From assembly GCF_021869535.1 (NCBI RefSeq), contig NW_026262712.1, forward strand, positions 112,465,640-112,529,639: a stretch of 64,000 nucleotides of DNA, read 5' to 3'. The DNA is from Mytilus californianus. Lineage: Eukaryota; Mollusca; Bivalvia; Mytilida; Mytilidae. Below are positions 48,180 through 59,793 of this stretch, piece by piece (position 1 is the first letter of the stretch; every line of letters starts with the position of its first letter). The position numbers and the translations under genes were made by a program. The notes under the pieces are model-generated. The model was not told the DNA's origin and did no database searches. It saw only the letters and a list, made by a program, of their open reading frames with translations.

Positions 48180-49048
48180 ATTGTCGTAACAAAAGTTAGG
48201 TCACTGCCATCAATACTGTCGTCAATAACATGACCAAAATTTACTGTGATTAGATTTGAATAGCTGTACAGGTGTAATGAATGCAGTGCTCGTCTCAAAT
48301 GCATAAACGTTGCATGAAAGTATATTACACGGAGATTTGGAAACGAAAGCAGAGAACCATCATCCGTCCTTACGGCTTTTAGTCGACAATTTGTAAGACT
48401 AGACTAAGCTCCTGTAGAAAATATAAAAACGCTTGGAATATTGTATTAGACAAGCTTACTAAATAGCATGATTGGAAGTGTAATTTTGCAGGTTAGTAAT
48501 ATGACTGAATCCCCGTCCTACTTCTTGTACAGGCATCATATCAATTCATAAGAATGACAATTCACTTAGAACACCAAATACATGGTCGGAATAAATAAAA
48601 TCCTTATTAAAATCTATTGGTTGGGGCATATTACGTATGAGTCTTCTGATATCCGATTTTGTTAAGTTTTTTATTTGAAGAAATATAACCGTTGAATATA
48701 CGTTTGATAAATCAAGCATATATGAGACATGTCAAGCTTAGCAAGATTATATAATCCTTTAAATGGATCACAAGATAGATCTTCAATTTGGTTTTTTTTC
48801 CAAAATCAGTTCTTGTAAGTACTTATAATTAACGAAAGAGTCATTTTAAATAGCTGTAAATTGGTTTGAACTGAGATCTTGAACATTGATATCTCCCGGT
48901 AAATTCTGAGGTATAAAATTTGTTTTTACAATCAGCTAACTTAACTTCCTGGATTTTCCTAATAACATATTTGTTATCAGAGTCTGATAAATGTAAGATT
49001 TTGTTACACTCAATAATTTTAAGAATGTAAACAATAAGTAAATAAATG
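48180..49048 (-). pseudogene. TLR-5b: 5'-half fragment of a clade B Toll-like receptor
   Basis: Closest to TLR-6. It covers roughly residues 5-293 of that protein, with many indels and stops: the N-terminal region near 48,990 (the SDCDIKYV motif is damaged), the LRRs, and the PQPIDF and FGVL regions near 48,600. The right end stops just inside the signal peptide, at about 49,048. There it joins sequence that in TLR-6 lies about 430 bp upstream (gatatgtagtatgtcgtaat), so a deletion removed the ATG and proximal 5' flank. The left end is a Penelope-like fragment. Confidence 0.8.
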
Positions 49049-49770
49049 ATATGTAGTATGTCGTAATCTCTGTAGAAGTAACTACGTTGTAATCAGATAA
49101 GGACAGCGTGTGATACCCAAATATTTGGTACTGTTGTGATAGAATATAAGTTCCCACATAATATGTGTTCTAAATAACTTTCATCATATAACAAAAGTTT
49201 CATTGGGAACTTTCCTAATATATTTTATCCAATGTTATAAGAAAATTTCCTTCACACAGGAAAACAAATTTACATAATGAAAGTTCCCAACAGAACTTTT
49301 GTTATATTCTAAAAGTTCTTTGTTCACACATTGTTGTCAATATAATGGAATTATATGCGACAGCCATACAAGTGACATGGTTAGCTAGCTATAAAACCAG
49401 GTTTATCATATACTTAATAGTTAATACAGATAAATTGCATGTGTAATACGGTCAACGTGTTGTATCAGCTATCCGTGATGATCTCGATATCAGTCACGGT
49501 TGAAAAGGCTTTATCAAACCCCCTAATTTGTATGAAGTCATGTCAAACCTCTAATCTGTATGTCGTCATTTAGAAAATGGTGGATTGAAACTGGTTTTAT
49601 AGCGCTAAACCTCTCACTAGTAGGACAGTCGCATCAAATTCCATTATATTGACAACGATGCGTGAATAAAATAAACAGACATAAAAGGTAAAAATGTCAA
49701 AATAGGGGTACAGCAGTCAACACCGTGTCACAATCTTATAAACGACTTCAAGTACAAAAAGCATGCAACA
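49049..49770. repeat. Upstream remnant, MITE-like hairpin and inverted repeat pair
   Basis: 49,049-49,130 aligns with the TLR-6 5' flank near 55,190-55,290. 49,186-49,214 and 49,279-49,307 are 29-bp inverted repeats with three mismatches (atataacaaaag / cttttgttatat), a small foldback element. 49,329-49,400 and 49,590-49,665 are another inverted pair (ttgtcaatataatggaatt / aattccattatattgacaa). Confidence 0.6.
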
Positions 49771-50490
49771 CCATGGCCAAGAAACTAAACGACGACAAGT
49801 CAAACAAGAATAGGAAATCAAAATTGATCCCACTCCCAAAAGGTGATTCGTTTTGTCGACAGTAATGAATTAACATGTAAACAAATGACAAGAATTTGAC
49901 TGGCATACCGAAACTTTCAACAGTTAGACAGTATGACTTACACTATGATTTGGAATTTAGCTTGCATGACTTTAAATTCTGTCAATTTCTGTAATGTAAA
50001 TTGGGCAGGCAGAACAACCATCTCGCAAAATATCGATAGGCTTCGTCGTGACAATTTAGATGTCCTGATTGCACTAAGTTTGATCTGAACTAGCTGCCTA
50101 TAAATTAGGATTTATTTAGGTGATGTAATCTTTCGGGAAAAGACTTTGTATGAAACAGTTAAAAAAGAGGCATCGGTTGATATGATCATGAAAATGAAAA
50201 AAAATTTCATGTGCATGTTCTAATTGCATCAATGGTCGTTAGTGACGATTTTTCCAAACGGACCCGTGTATTTTTTTCTTTGTAAACCATTTTAAGCTCT
50301 AATGTATTATTTCTTTTTGTAATGCATTAGAATCGGAATACATGTATTACTACTGTAATCAAAGAGTTCTTACCGACAACTGGGATATGACGTCGGCAAC
50401 GATCAAACGATGGTACTATTAATAATACTAAGTATTATTCATTAAATCCGATGAATTCGTTCTTTTCCCTTTTAGAGTATCTTGTATTTC
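49770..50490 (+). repeat. Dispersed repeat family D, copy 2
   Basis: It matches 22,740-23,700 in word order (gactggcataccgaaacttt, gacttacactatgattt, cttcgtcgtgacaatttaga, gggatatgacgtc). No open frame is retained. Confidence 0.55.
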
Positions 50491-50499
50491 TGATAATTT

Positions 50500-51430
50500 T
50501 TGCTGTTAATTTTCAAAACCTTATGTCGATAGATTTTGATGGTTTTCCGAGGAGTTGCGATAACAAGATAACAAACAAAATTCGAAAATATGATAGATTA
50601 TTTATGGTTTAGGAGATATAGGCCAAACAGATCATTTCAAATATTTAAGGTGGGAAAACTTCTATTAAAAGTTACCAAACTATTTCACCCCTTATATATG
50701 AAGCCGTGACATGTCGTAACTAACCATGTGATATGCAAATCTTTTGTCCATAACTCTTATTATGATTTCTGATGGTTAACGACAGCAAGCAAACTTCAAA
50801 AATGATAAAATGTCCTTTATCATTGTCCTCGTTCTAGAATTCCTCTTGATGGAGAAGTTGAACCATAAATCAGAAAATTTAAGTCTTACTTACGAATAAA
50901 TCTATATATCCCTTATCTTAAATACAGAATACGCTCATACGGTGTCTCCAGATCGCTTTTGCCAAACTTAAACAGAACATTCTGAGGATATAACGAGCAA
51001 TTTGAAGAATCAATTGTCGATTGTTTGTATGAATGCGAAGGAGTTCTGAAAAACAAAGTACAGGGAGATAACGAGGAGATAACACTCACAGGAAAATAAC
51101 TTGTTTGTCAACACAAGAGCAAATGCATAAGTATATTCATTGTTGAATATCTAATATTATGTGCAAAGCATCTTTTCGATATCTTGCAAAATAAAACTAA
51201 AAACCTCAACATCTTAAAGAGACGGAATAACGAAATTTATAATGATGGAATGATGGAATTGATATCGCTTATGGTGCCAATATATAACTAAAATTGTCTA
51301 TCTCTAGTGTTAATCAATTTTCTGCAAGTTTTAAACGACGAAAAAGAAGACCAAAGTATGGTTTCAGAAATCTGTATCTATTATACAACGTTCAAACATA
51401 TTTGCGCAGATAGCTAATAGAAGACAGCGA
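50500..51430. repeat. Family B repeat, 3' flank block of TLR-6
   Basis: Aligned with 43,000-43,880 downstream of TLR-5 (see that entry). It contains gtctccagatcgc and ataacgagcaatttg typical of family B. Confidence 0.65.
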
Positions 51431-52240
51431 TAATAGCTTTTAGCTAATACAATTTATTAGGCTAAGCTAAATTTAGAAACTATACGGTAAAGTTTGGAAA
51501 TATTAAGACCCATAATTTAGTCGAGAAAATGATTTAATAGTTTATATCAACGAACGAACGAACTAACAGACTACAACAACTTACGGGCCACTGATCTTAA
51601 AAGGTCCGATTGATTTAAAATGCAACAGGATATTTGAAGTTTCGCTTTTTTGTTTAGCTATCGCCCTAATCACCAAAGTACGTGTCATTATAATGAAATA
51701 CATAGTATTCTAATAACTATACACATAATAATTAGAATAAGACAGGTTTAAGTTCTAACATTGTTTAATTTTGTATAGAAATCGATGAAAATTCTCTAAA
51801 TTATTGTTCTAGAACCAATTGCTTACTTCTGTGTTCCTGTTGTTCATTTGTTTCCCTCTTATAGTTGATGTGTTTCCCTCGGTTTTAGTTTGTAACCCGG
51901 ATTTGTATTCTCTCAATCGATTTAGGACTTTTGAACAGCTTTATACTACTTTTGCCTTTATTTAAAACATAATCTTTAAAGAGAGATTTAAAACATTTAG
52001 AGAACAATTACTTTTATTATATGAAATAATACTGATTTCAGAATAAGTAAACATTTTCCTGGTTTATATGATGAGTTTATTTTCATAGATAGCACATTGA
52101 ATTTCTGAAAAAAAGTTCAAAAATTTGTCATCAAATCATGAAATTCAAGATTTTTTTTAATCGTACATGTATGTTGTTAATACATAAATTTCCGTTTTAA
52201 TGATACAAAACAATCGTATGTTCACCGATCGTTAAAATCT
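51431..52240. other. 3' flank of TLR-6 with a family E repeat
   Basis: 51,480-51,640 aligns with the TLR-3 3' flank. 51,830-51,965 is a family E copy (ggttttagtttgtaacccgg; gacttttgaacagc). No gene is seen. Confidence 0.45.
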
Positions 52241-54763
52241 TTATAAAGTTACTTGTTTGTTAGCAACTGACCCATTGTTAAGCAATATCCTCAGTTTCCT
52301 CCAAGTATCATCTAAATCCTCTGGATCCTTCGGCCATTGTACAAGATATGCATAATTCCAAATGTACGAAAACTCATAGGGAATATCGGTAATTCTAATA
52401 TCTTTTGTTATAACAATAATTTTCTCCAAATTTTTTGTTACTCTCTCATATTTTGCTCTGTCGAGTTCAAACAAAAAATCGTGTGACGATTTGAAATCGT
52501 GTGTGATGAGGAAAATAATGAACATACTGTTTTGGATACAATCGGCTTCAGTATCCAAAAGACTGTCACCAATTAAAAAATCTCGATCTTTTATGCACAT
52601 GGTCAGTCCCCATTCGGCCTCAAGTTTTGGTACTAATACGTTTTTTATCCAAACGACTACCTCTCCTTCATAAGACATATACACGTCGTACTTGTATCTT
52701 TTGCGAACTTTTTTTTCAATAGTACGCTGAATTACGCCATAGATAGAGAAGGCAATCTTCCATCTCTTACTATACAACACTAGCAGTAAAGAGATTGTAA
52801 CACATGTAGATAACAATGTTGAAGCAAAGGTTAACCACATAGTACTCTTACAGTCCGCAAACAAGTGTGATAAGGAGTTGTAGGCGGTAAGTGTATCAGT
52901 AACGGTTCCATTCGGTAATTGACATTTATAAGTTTGACTGTCCAGGTCAATTTTTGTATTTTTGATCCATTTTATAAAGTCTAAATTATCGCAGTTGCAC
53001 ATAAATGCATTGCCTTCGAGATACAAAGTCATTCCATGCCGTTCTTGCATCTGATCTGCCCAATTTCTAATGGTTGAACTCACACTTGTAAGGATATTAT
53101 TTCTAAAATCAAGCACCTTAATTTTAGTATGATCAATCAACTGTACCGGAATAGCCTGAAGTAAATTTTCTCCTAAATACAAACTTGACAAATTTGGCAT
53201 TGGTTTTAAAAGCTCGTTCGGAAAATACCAAATGTCATTTCGAGATATATCTAACGACTCAACAGATGATAATACTTCGAACAACCGGTTTCCTTGTTTT
53301 TCTATTCCTTCGTTAAGGTAAGCCTCATTCAATACAACGGTTTTCAAATTTTTGCCAGGAAAACGTTTTATTTCACTCCAGGCAGTTTCGTATAATCCAG
53401 TAGAAATAAATGTTTCTATTCGAATTTTAAGAAAAAGTAATACCATATTAGTCCTTTGATAAGATTTATCTAAGTATTTGAGGTTGTTGTTTTCAGGAAA
53501 TATAAAGAATATCGGAGGGTATGTGCTTAGTATTGTGTAACTCATATCTAATTTTTCTAGTGATTTTGGTAATATCGCATAACTGCCATGAGACTTATCT
53601 ATCTCTAAATTTGAAATCACAGGGTTGACGATTTTATAGCTGACAGAATTATATGAATAGTCTATCGATTTCAATAGAACAGCTTTTCTGCAAAAAGAAT
53701 TAAAATCACTAACCGTTCTCTTATTAACAATAGCAAACCGGTTTCTTTTAAAAGACATATTTTGTAAACATTCCGGGTGATCAAAGGAGAATAAAGATCC
53801 GGATTCGATATCAACAATTCCATTATCCGATAAATCTAGATTTTTTACGCAAATTGTTTTTAGATATTTCATCATATCAGGTGTAATTGTCGTAACAAAA
53901 GGTAGCTCACTGCTATCAATACTGTCGTCACTAACATGACCAAAATTTATTGTGGTTAGATTTGAATAGCTGTACGGGTGTAATAAATGCAGTGCTCGTC
54001 TTAGATGCATAAACGTTGCGTGAAAGTCTATAACACGGAGATTTGGAAACGGAAGCAAAGAATCAACATCCGTCCTTACGGCTTTTAGTCGACAATTTGT
54101 AAGACTAAGATTCTGTACAAAATATGAAAATGTTTGGAATGTTGTATTAGACAGGCTTACTAAATAGCATGATTGGAAGTGTAATTCTCGAAGTTTAGTA
54201 ATATGACTGAATCCCCTTCCAAATTTTGGCACAGGCATCATATCAATTCCTAAGAATGACAACTCACTCAGAACACCAAATACATGGTCGGGATAAAAAA
54301 AAACCTTATCAAAATCTATTGGTTGGGGCATATTACTTCTGATATCCAATCTTGTTAAGTTTTTAATTGGAAGAAATATTTCCGCTGAATATGCTTTTGA
54401 TAAATCAAGCATGTTATGAGACATGTCAAGCGCATCAAGATTGTATAATCCTTTAAATGACTCACTAGATAAATCCTCAATTTGGTTTTTTCCTAAAATC
54501 AGTTCCTGTAAGTCCTTATAATTAACGAAAGAATAATTTTTAATAGCTGTTAATTGGTTCGAACTAAGATCTAGCACATTGATATCTCCCGGTAAATTCT
54601 GAGGTATAAAACTCAGTCCTTTGTTTTTACAATCGGCTAATTTTACATCCAGTGATTTTTTAACAACATATTTGATATCACAATCGGACAAACGTATGAA
54701 TTGTTTACACTCAATCATGTTAGAAATGTTATACATAACTAAATAAATCATAATCCTCATCAT
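52241..54763 (-). CDS. TLR-6: Toll-like receptor, intact, single coding exon
   Basis: An 840-aa type I membrane receptor, the same length as TLR-3 and its closest intact relative. It has a signal peptide (MMRIMIYLVMYNISNM), the LRR N-terminus (LSDCDIKYVVKK), LRRs with LxLxxN cores, the single cysteine cluster (CNC near 589, then Cys near 614 and 638), a TM helix about 642-664, and the TIR domain at 690-840 with box 1 YDVYMSYEG and box 2 MCIKDRDFLIG. The BB-loop proline position is Ile 731. The LFEL motif is preceded by Phe (SHDFLFEL) where the paralogues have Cys. The Met at 54,763 was chosen over the next codon by alignment; an acceptor CAG ends 8 nt upstream. By family knowledge it would recruit TIR adaptors on ligand binding; the ligand is unknown. 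It is separated from TLR-5b by 3.2 kb of repeats. Confidence 0.93.
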   Translation of the reverse strand: MMRIMIYLVMYNISNMIECKQFIRLSDCDIKYVVKKSLDVKLADCKNKGLSFIPQNLPGDINVLDLSSNQLTAIKNYSFVNYKDLQELILGKNQIEDLSSESFKGLYNLDALDMSHNMLDLSKAYSAEIFLPIKNLTRLDIRSNMPQPIDFDKVFFYPDHVFGVLSELSFLGIDMMPVPKFGRGFSHITKLRELHFQSCYLVSLSNTTFQTFSYFVQNLSLTNCRLKAVRTDVDSLLPFPNLRVIDFHATFMHLRRALHLLHPYSYSNLTTINFGHVSDDSIDSSELPFVTTITPDMMKYLKTICVKNLDLSDNGIVDIESGSLFSFDHPECLQNMSFKRNRFAIVNKRTVSDFNSFCRKAVLLKSIDYSYNSVSYKIVNPVISNLEIDKSHGSYAILPKSLEKLDMSYTILSTYPPIFFIFPENNNLKYLDKSYQRTNMVLLFLKIRIETFISTGLYETAWSEIKRFPGKNLKTVVLNEAYLNEGIEKQGNRLFEVLSSVESLDISRNDIWYFPNELLKPMPNLSSLYLGENLLQAIPVQLIDHTKIKVLDFRNNILTSVSSTIRNWADQMQERHGMTLYLEGNAFMCNCDNLDFIKWIKNTKIDLDSQTYKCQLPNGTVTDTLTAYNSLSHLFADCKSTMWLTFASTLLSTCVTISLLLVLYSKRWKIAFSIYGVIQRTIEKKVRKRYKYDVYMSYEGEVVVWIKNVLVPKLEAEWGLTMCIKDRDFLIGDSLLDTEADCIQNSMFIIFLITHDFKSSHDFLFELDRAKYERVTKNLEKIIVITKDIRITDIPYEFSYIWNYAYLVQWPKDPEDLDDTWRKLRILLNNGSVANKQVTL

Positions 54764-56640
54764 ATTGCGACCTGTATATATACGAACTGAATTTAAAAAG
54801 TGCTTTGAATACTAATAGTTTCAACAGTGTATAACACTTTATTTCGAATAAACACATTACAATGTACTTAAGTTTTCATGCTTCAATCATTCTGTATGCA
54901 CGAATGAACTACAATATATCTAAATGTATTGGTAGCGTTGACTAAATGGATGATTTATCCTAACATACCACTTACGTGTTTTTGTTGTAATAAGATGCTT
55001 AAACAACAAAATCTAACTGCCCGTTAATCAACAAGGTCAAAACAGTAAAATCAAGTAAAACAATTTGAACCATGTGGTTTTTTTTTTACTTCAGACGCGA
55101 TGTACGTCTGCAATTTTTACATTTTTATAAATATTCTCTTCGAAAACAACTAAACCATTTTAACTAAATGTTATAAAAGCCAACTGTATGATATGAGTTT
55201 GGCGTAATCTCTGTAAAAATAACTACGTTGTAAACGGATTAAGACAGCGTGTGGAACTCAGATAATTTATTCTGTCATATGGGCGTTACAGATGTGTATG
55301 ATCATTTTCAGTGAATGGCACAAGCATATATATGAAATTGTTCAGAGTGTAGCACAAAAATATATCATGTATATGGTAGAGTTTACAAATGTACCTTATG
55401 TTACCAATTTATCAGTTAATGGTTAATGTACAGTACAATGTAATGTTGAGCGCTAATTACATACAAAGTAGGCAGTTTTGAATGTATAGTTTAATGTACA
55501 TGGTAGTAATTGACATGTTATTTTATAACTGTATTTCGTAATGCTAATAGTGTATACAAATAGTAGGCGGAAGAAACAGAAGGAACTTTCCAACCTCATA
55601 ATGTCGGGATTGTAGTTACGACAATTGGAATATATCCGTCGTCATCTGTGACACAGATATTTTATTACGGTATACCAACTCGTTATGGAATCGTTAAAAC
55701 TTTCAAAGGCATGGGTTCAACTTCACCCCTAGGAATCTTGGTTTGATAGTTTCCTTGTAAGCAGCAACTTGTCTCAGGAAAATCATGATGAAAATTCACA
55801 GCTATGTGGTTTCGTATCAACATTGGGATATATGGAAACCTGGCTGAAAATGTCTTACAAAAAATGCAAAGGTATAATTAGAAAGCTGAAATCATCTCTA
55901 TTGTTCTGTACTTAAAAGACCATCAATGACATTTTCTAGATGTAATGTTATGTAATTTTCAAGCAGTGTCTCTATAATTCAATACTGATCACTTACACCT
56001 ACAATAAACCTAACCGTGTGTCAAGTTGTACTGTTTTTGCAGGCATTCAGACGTTGTAATTTTCTAAGAATTTTCAAGGTTGAGCAAAGTTTCATGCGGT
56101 TGTATTGTGATATGATAACTTTTTATTTCAAACGACTAAATTATTTGATATATATTTCTATTTGGACCACAATATGCTCCTTTCTGGAGATGTTTTCTAT
56201 TTGTGTCTTGGAGTTGTTGTCCTATTGACACATAACATACATCGTTATTTATTAATGAGAGAGAGGGAAATTACAAAAAAAGAATGTCATTTCAAAGTAA
56301 TCTTAGTATTTCACTTTCACTTCCTTATACCAAAATCCATTGCTGTCATCACCGTATATTGTCTATGCATTACGCACATGAAGCAACCGTAACGTTCAAT
56401 TTTACCTGTAGGGGAAAACTTCAAAATGAATCGGAAAGTTTGGTAATTTAAATTATCTTGCAGTAAATGATTATAACAGATTCCTAAAAGAAATAATTTT
56501 AGTATAAAATACAGATATGGAGCTGTCTGAAAGTTATACATATATCCTAATTTCTATTTATCAACATATTTTTATTTTATTTGGGCATTAGTAAAGAAAA
56601 TCATTGCTTCATTCATTTGATTTAATTTCCGTTATTTGTA
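54764..56640 (-). promoter_or_regulatory. 5' flank of TLR-6 with putative 5'UTR intron
   Basis: On the minus strand the acceptor CAG has its intron end at 54,772 and the donor CAC|GTAAGT its intron start at 54,975, a 204-bp intron. Both sites align with those of TLR-3 (182 bp). The flank aligns with TLR-3's to about 56,640, interrupted by a Penelope-like fragment at 55,590-55,790. No TATA box is obvious. Confidence 0.6.
55590..55790 (-). mobile_element. Penelope-like C-terminal fragment
   Basis: Minus-strand translation has QVAAYKETIKPRFLGVKL and, after a shift, HNELVYR, resembling the C-terminal region of the 22.1 kb element. It is absent from the aligned TLR-3 flank, so it arrived after the duplication. 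Confidence 0.45.
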
Positions 56641-57640
56641 TATGTATAAGCGTTTTTGACCATAGATGAATTTCTCTAATGCAAGTACGCATATATTAGT
56701 AATATAGCATGTCGTATTACAATACATGCATCATCTATATTTATCAGCTAGCGCGTGTGATATAAATTAACCTGTCAATAGATATCGTTAACAGAAATTG
56801 TCGTTTGTACAATCGTAACTACACTTGGTAATTGTACTAGTTGAACAACACTTGGATAGCATTCAAAACATATTCTTGGCGAAGATACCAAAAGGGTATC
56901 CAAACTCATAGGTCGAAAACAGACTGATAATGTCATGGCCTTGGTGAAACTTTAATTCAAAGTACAGTTAGGGACAATATCATTTTTTAGTTTAAATGAA
57001 TGAAGGTACACAAACAATGACAATACTTTAGCATAGCCCTTCATTAGACATCTTCACTATTAGTCATAATTAAAACCAAAACCGGTACCACAATTAAAGG
57101 AAACAGGGTTAAAATTCGCTTTTGTCAATGTAAATGTCACTGGTAATAAGTTTAAATGGACTTAACCCGATTCTATTAGATGAAATCAGAATATATTAGA
57201 ATTATTATTACTCAATTCACATGAATCGTTTCATTCCCATTTTTTAGATATTACAGTATACTAGTAATTAGTGAATTGAAATACTAAATGCACGCACTAG
57301 TTTTCGAATTAACAGTAATTCAACTTCTTCCGAATACACTATTGCAAATAATAAACAATTTATTTATAACGTGTTGCTTTTATTTTTAAGATAGATAGTA
57401 TTTATGAGAGGCACAGTTAGGAGTAAGCAGCAACACACTTTAATCCTAATGATGTCCATAAAGATGGTCTGAGGTAGACACAGGTATGATGCAATTGATT
57501 TTGTTAAAGCAGGTTCTGATATTGTTTATAAAGCACGATGCCATGCTGGTGCACTATTAAACATCACATTTATTGAACAAAAGAAATGCACCAGGTGCGA
57601 GTTTTGACAATAACTGTCTGTTTAGTGATGCTTGAGGCTA
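56641..57640. other. Intergenic with a family C fragment
   Basis: Positions 56,880-56,950 match family C (gggtatccaaactcatagg). The rest has no recognised feature. Confidence 0.35.
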
Positions 57641-58170
57641 ACATTTGTCATTAATGGGCAATAACTCCTGTACCAAGTCAGGAATATGACAGTTGTTATC
57701 CATTCGTTTGATGTGTTTGTTTTTTTGATTTTGCCATTTGATCGGGGACTTTCGTTTTTGAATTTTCCTCGGAGTTCAGTATTTTTGTAATTTTACTTTT
57801 TCCTATAAGAATTTGTTTAACAGTTTTGATGACGTATATGGACAATTGGTAGAGCTCATTATTCTGAACATTTTTGCCTCTTTCAGATTTTCTCTATTTA
57901 TTATGGTTCAAAAAATAATAGACAAAGCTTGCATTGTTTACCCCTATGTTCTATTTTTAGCCATGGCGGCCATCTTGGATGGCAAGTCGGGTCATCGGGC
58001 ACATTTTTTAAACTAGATACCCCAATGATGATTGTGGCAAAGTTTGGTTAACTTTTGTAAAGTAGTTTCAGAGAAGACGATTTTTGTAAAAGTTAACGAC
58101 GGACGACGACAGACGACGAACGCCAAGTGATGAGAAAAGCTCATTTGGCCCTGTCGGCCAGGTGAGCTAA
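57640..58170 (+). repeat. Two common bivalve repeats in tandem
   Basis: 57,640-57,780 is a family E piece (ccaagtcaggaatatgacag; tccattcgtttgatgtg). 57,800-58,170 ends with gacggacgacgacagacgac and ctcatttggccctgtcggcc followed by aggtgagctaaaa, which I recognise as an abundant bivalve repeat. No coding capacity is seen. Confidence 0.55.
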
Positions 58171-58704
58171 AAACCGAAATCTAAATACAGACGTAAAAGA
58201 GATGGTAAAACCAAATGAGACCAATAAATAGAGCCAAATCTGGATAAATAATTTATGACGGAATACATCCGTTAATTCAAAATTATTTTACAAAAATGTA
58301 GACATACAGAAAAATTTTCATCTCCTCCTTATTTGGTGGCAGTCCTGACTCTACTGAATTGGTTATACTGAGTAAAACCTTTCTACGAAATAAATGCAAA
58401 ATCATATTTCCGATTCTTAAACTAAAGGCATATTCCTCATTTTGACATATTGATACCTCGACGCATGCATGAGTCTTGGAAACAAATAAGATTATAAAAT
58501 CTTACCAATTATGAAGTTGACTGCGATAAATGCATACTGCAATTCCTAATTTAAACATTTGATCTGGACAGTCGATTGCATTTGCAAATCATTATGTAGA
58601 AGATTAGTTTCTAACTTGGTAAGGCAGAGTTGGCCTCAGATAAATTAGACTATTTTTAAGTTCTGTTTAAGTCGTATTTTCAAGTATTGCTCTTAACTTT
58701 TCTA
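58171..58704. other. Intergenic, nothing recognised
   Basis: AT-rich sequence; no open frame of note and no repeat I can place. Confidence 0.35.
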
Positions 58705-58900
58705 TATAGATTTAAGAAGATGTGGTATGAGTGCCAATGAAACAACTCTCGATCCAAGTCACAATTTATAAAAGTAAACCACTATAGGCCAAAGTACGGT
58801 CGTCAACACGGAGCCTTGGCTGACACAGAACTGCAAGCTATAAAGGGCCCCAAAAATGACTGGAGTAAAACCATTCAAACGGGAAAACCACGGTCTTATC
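58705..58900 (+). repeat. Dispersed repeat family A, copy 6
   Basis: Diagnostic words: aagatgtggtatgagtgcca, acggtcgtcaacacgg and gcaagctataaagggcccc. With the inverse copy at 63,690-63,880 it brackets TLR-7. Confidence 0.7.
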
Positions 58901-59154
58901 TATATAAAAAAAAACGAGAAACTAGGAACACTACGAACCACATAAACAATTAACAAGTGCGATTCAGACGCACAAAATCTATGAAGTGTAATTTTCGTCA
59001 TATCATGCATGATGATTGAAGTATGTTTACAATTCATTACTCCAGTACACTTTTAAATATTTGTTTAATAAATATCTAGTCATAAAGTGTTGATCTAATT
59101 TAATTGTCATTAAAAACTTTACAAACCCGGTTGTTAAATACTTGTACCGATTTA

Positions 59155-59412
59155 ATGTCTGGACTAAACTGTCTGCAAGATAAATATCATATACTCAGTG
59201 TCTGGACTAAACTGTCTACAAGATAAATATCATATACTCAATGTCTGGAATAAACTGTCTACAGGATAAATATCATATAATCGATGTCTGGACTAAAATG
59301 TTTACAAGATAAATATCATATAATCAATGTCTGGACTAAACTGTCTACAAGATACATATCATATACTCAATGTCTGGACTAAACTGTCTACAAGATACAT
59401 ATCATATACTCA
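59155..59412. repeat. 43-bp minisatellite, six units
   Basis: Exactly six units of 43 bp in register, each starting atgtctgga(c/a)taaa and containing caagata(a/c)atatcatata. Units differ by zero to a few substitutions and no indels, so the array is young or homogenised. It lies about 380 bp beyond the stop codon of TLR-7. Confidence 0.92.
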
Positions 59413-59793
59413 ATTATTTATATGTTAGCAGTGATAATATTGTTTTTTCTACTTCGTGATATTTATGACATTGCTTTGTCATCACCATGTATTATCATTG
59501 CAGTATGGACATACAGTACCGGTGATATTTATCTATACCTGTACTGTCATTGTAGTAGGGACATGCTGAACTGGTGACATTTATATATACCTTTATTATC
59601 ATTAATAAATAACTGTAGATTGCACTAGAATCCCTTTACTTTGATAATATATAAATGTATAGAATACAATATTATTTTGCATGTGTTTATCAGCTAACAA
59701 AAGTATTGTTGAAATGAATTATTTTTGTAAAAAAAAACAAAAAAAAACATTTTTGTGGTATGTGCATTGCCTTGATAATTTCTATAATGATAT
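59413..59793. other. 3' flank of TLR-7
   Basis: Three weak units of about 60 bp contain gtgatatttat or gtgacatttat and (c/t)attgtagta-like words (59,455-59,600). The short plus-strand frame at 59,681-59,896 overlaps the TLR-7 end and is a shadow. Confidence 0.35.

Noticed and set aside
59155-59412. CRISPR array from the 43-bp units
   Set aside because: Units are contiguous with no variable spacers; it is a minisatellite in animal DNA.
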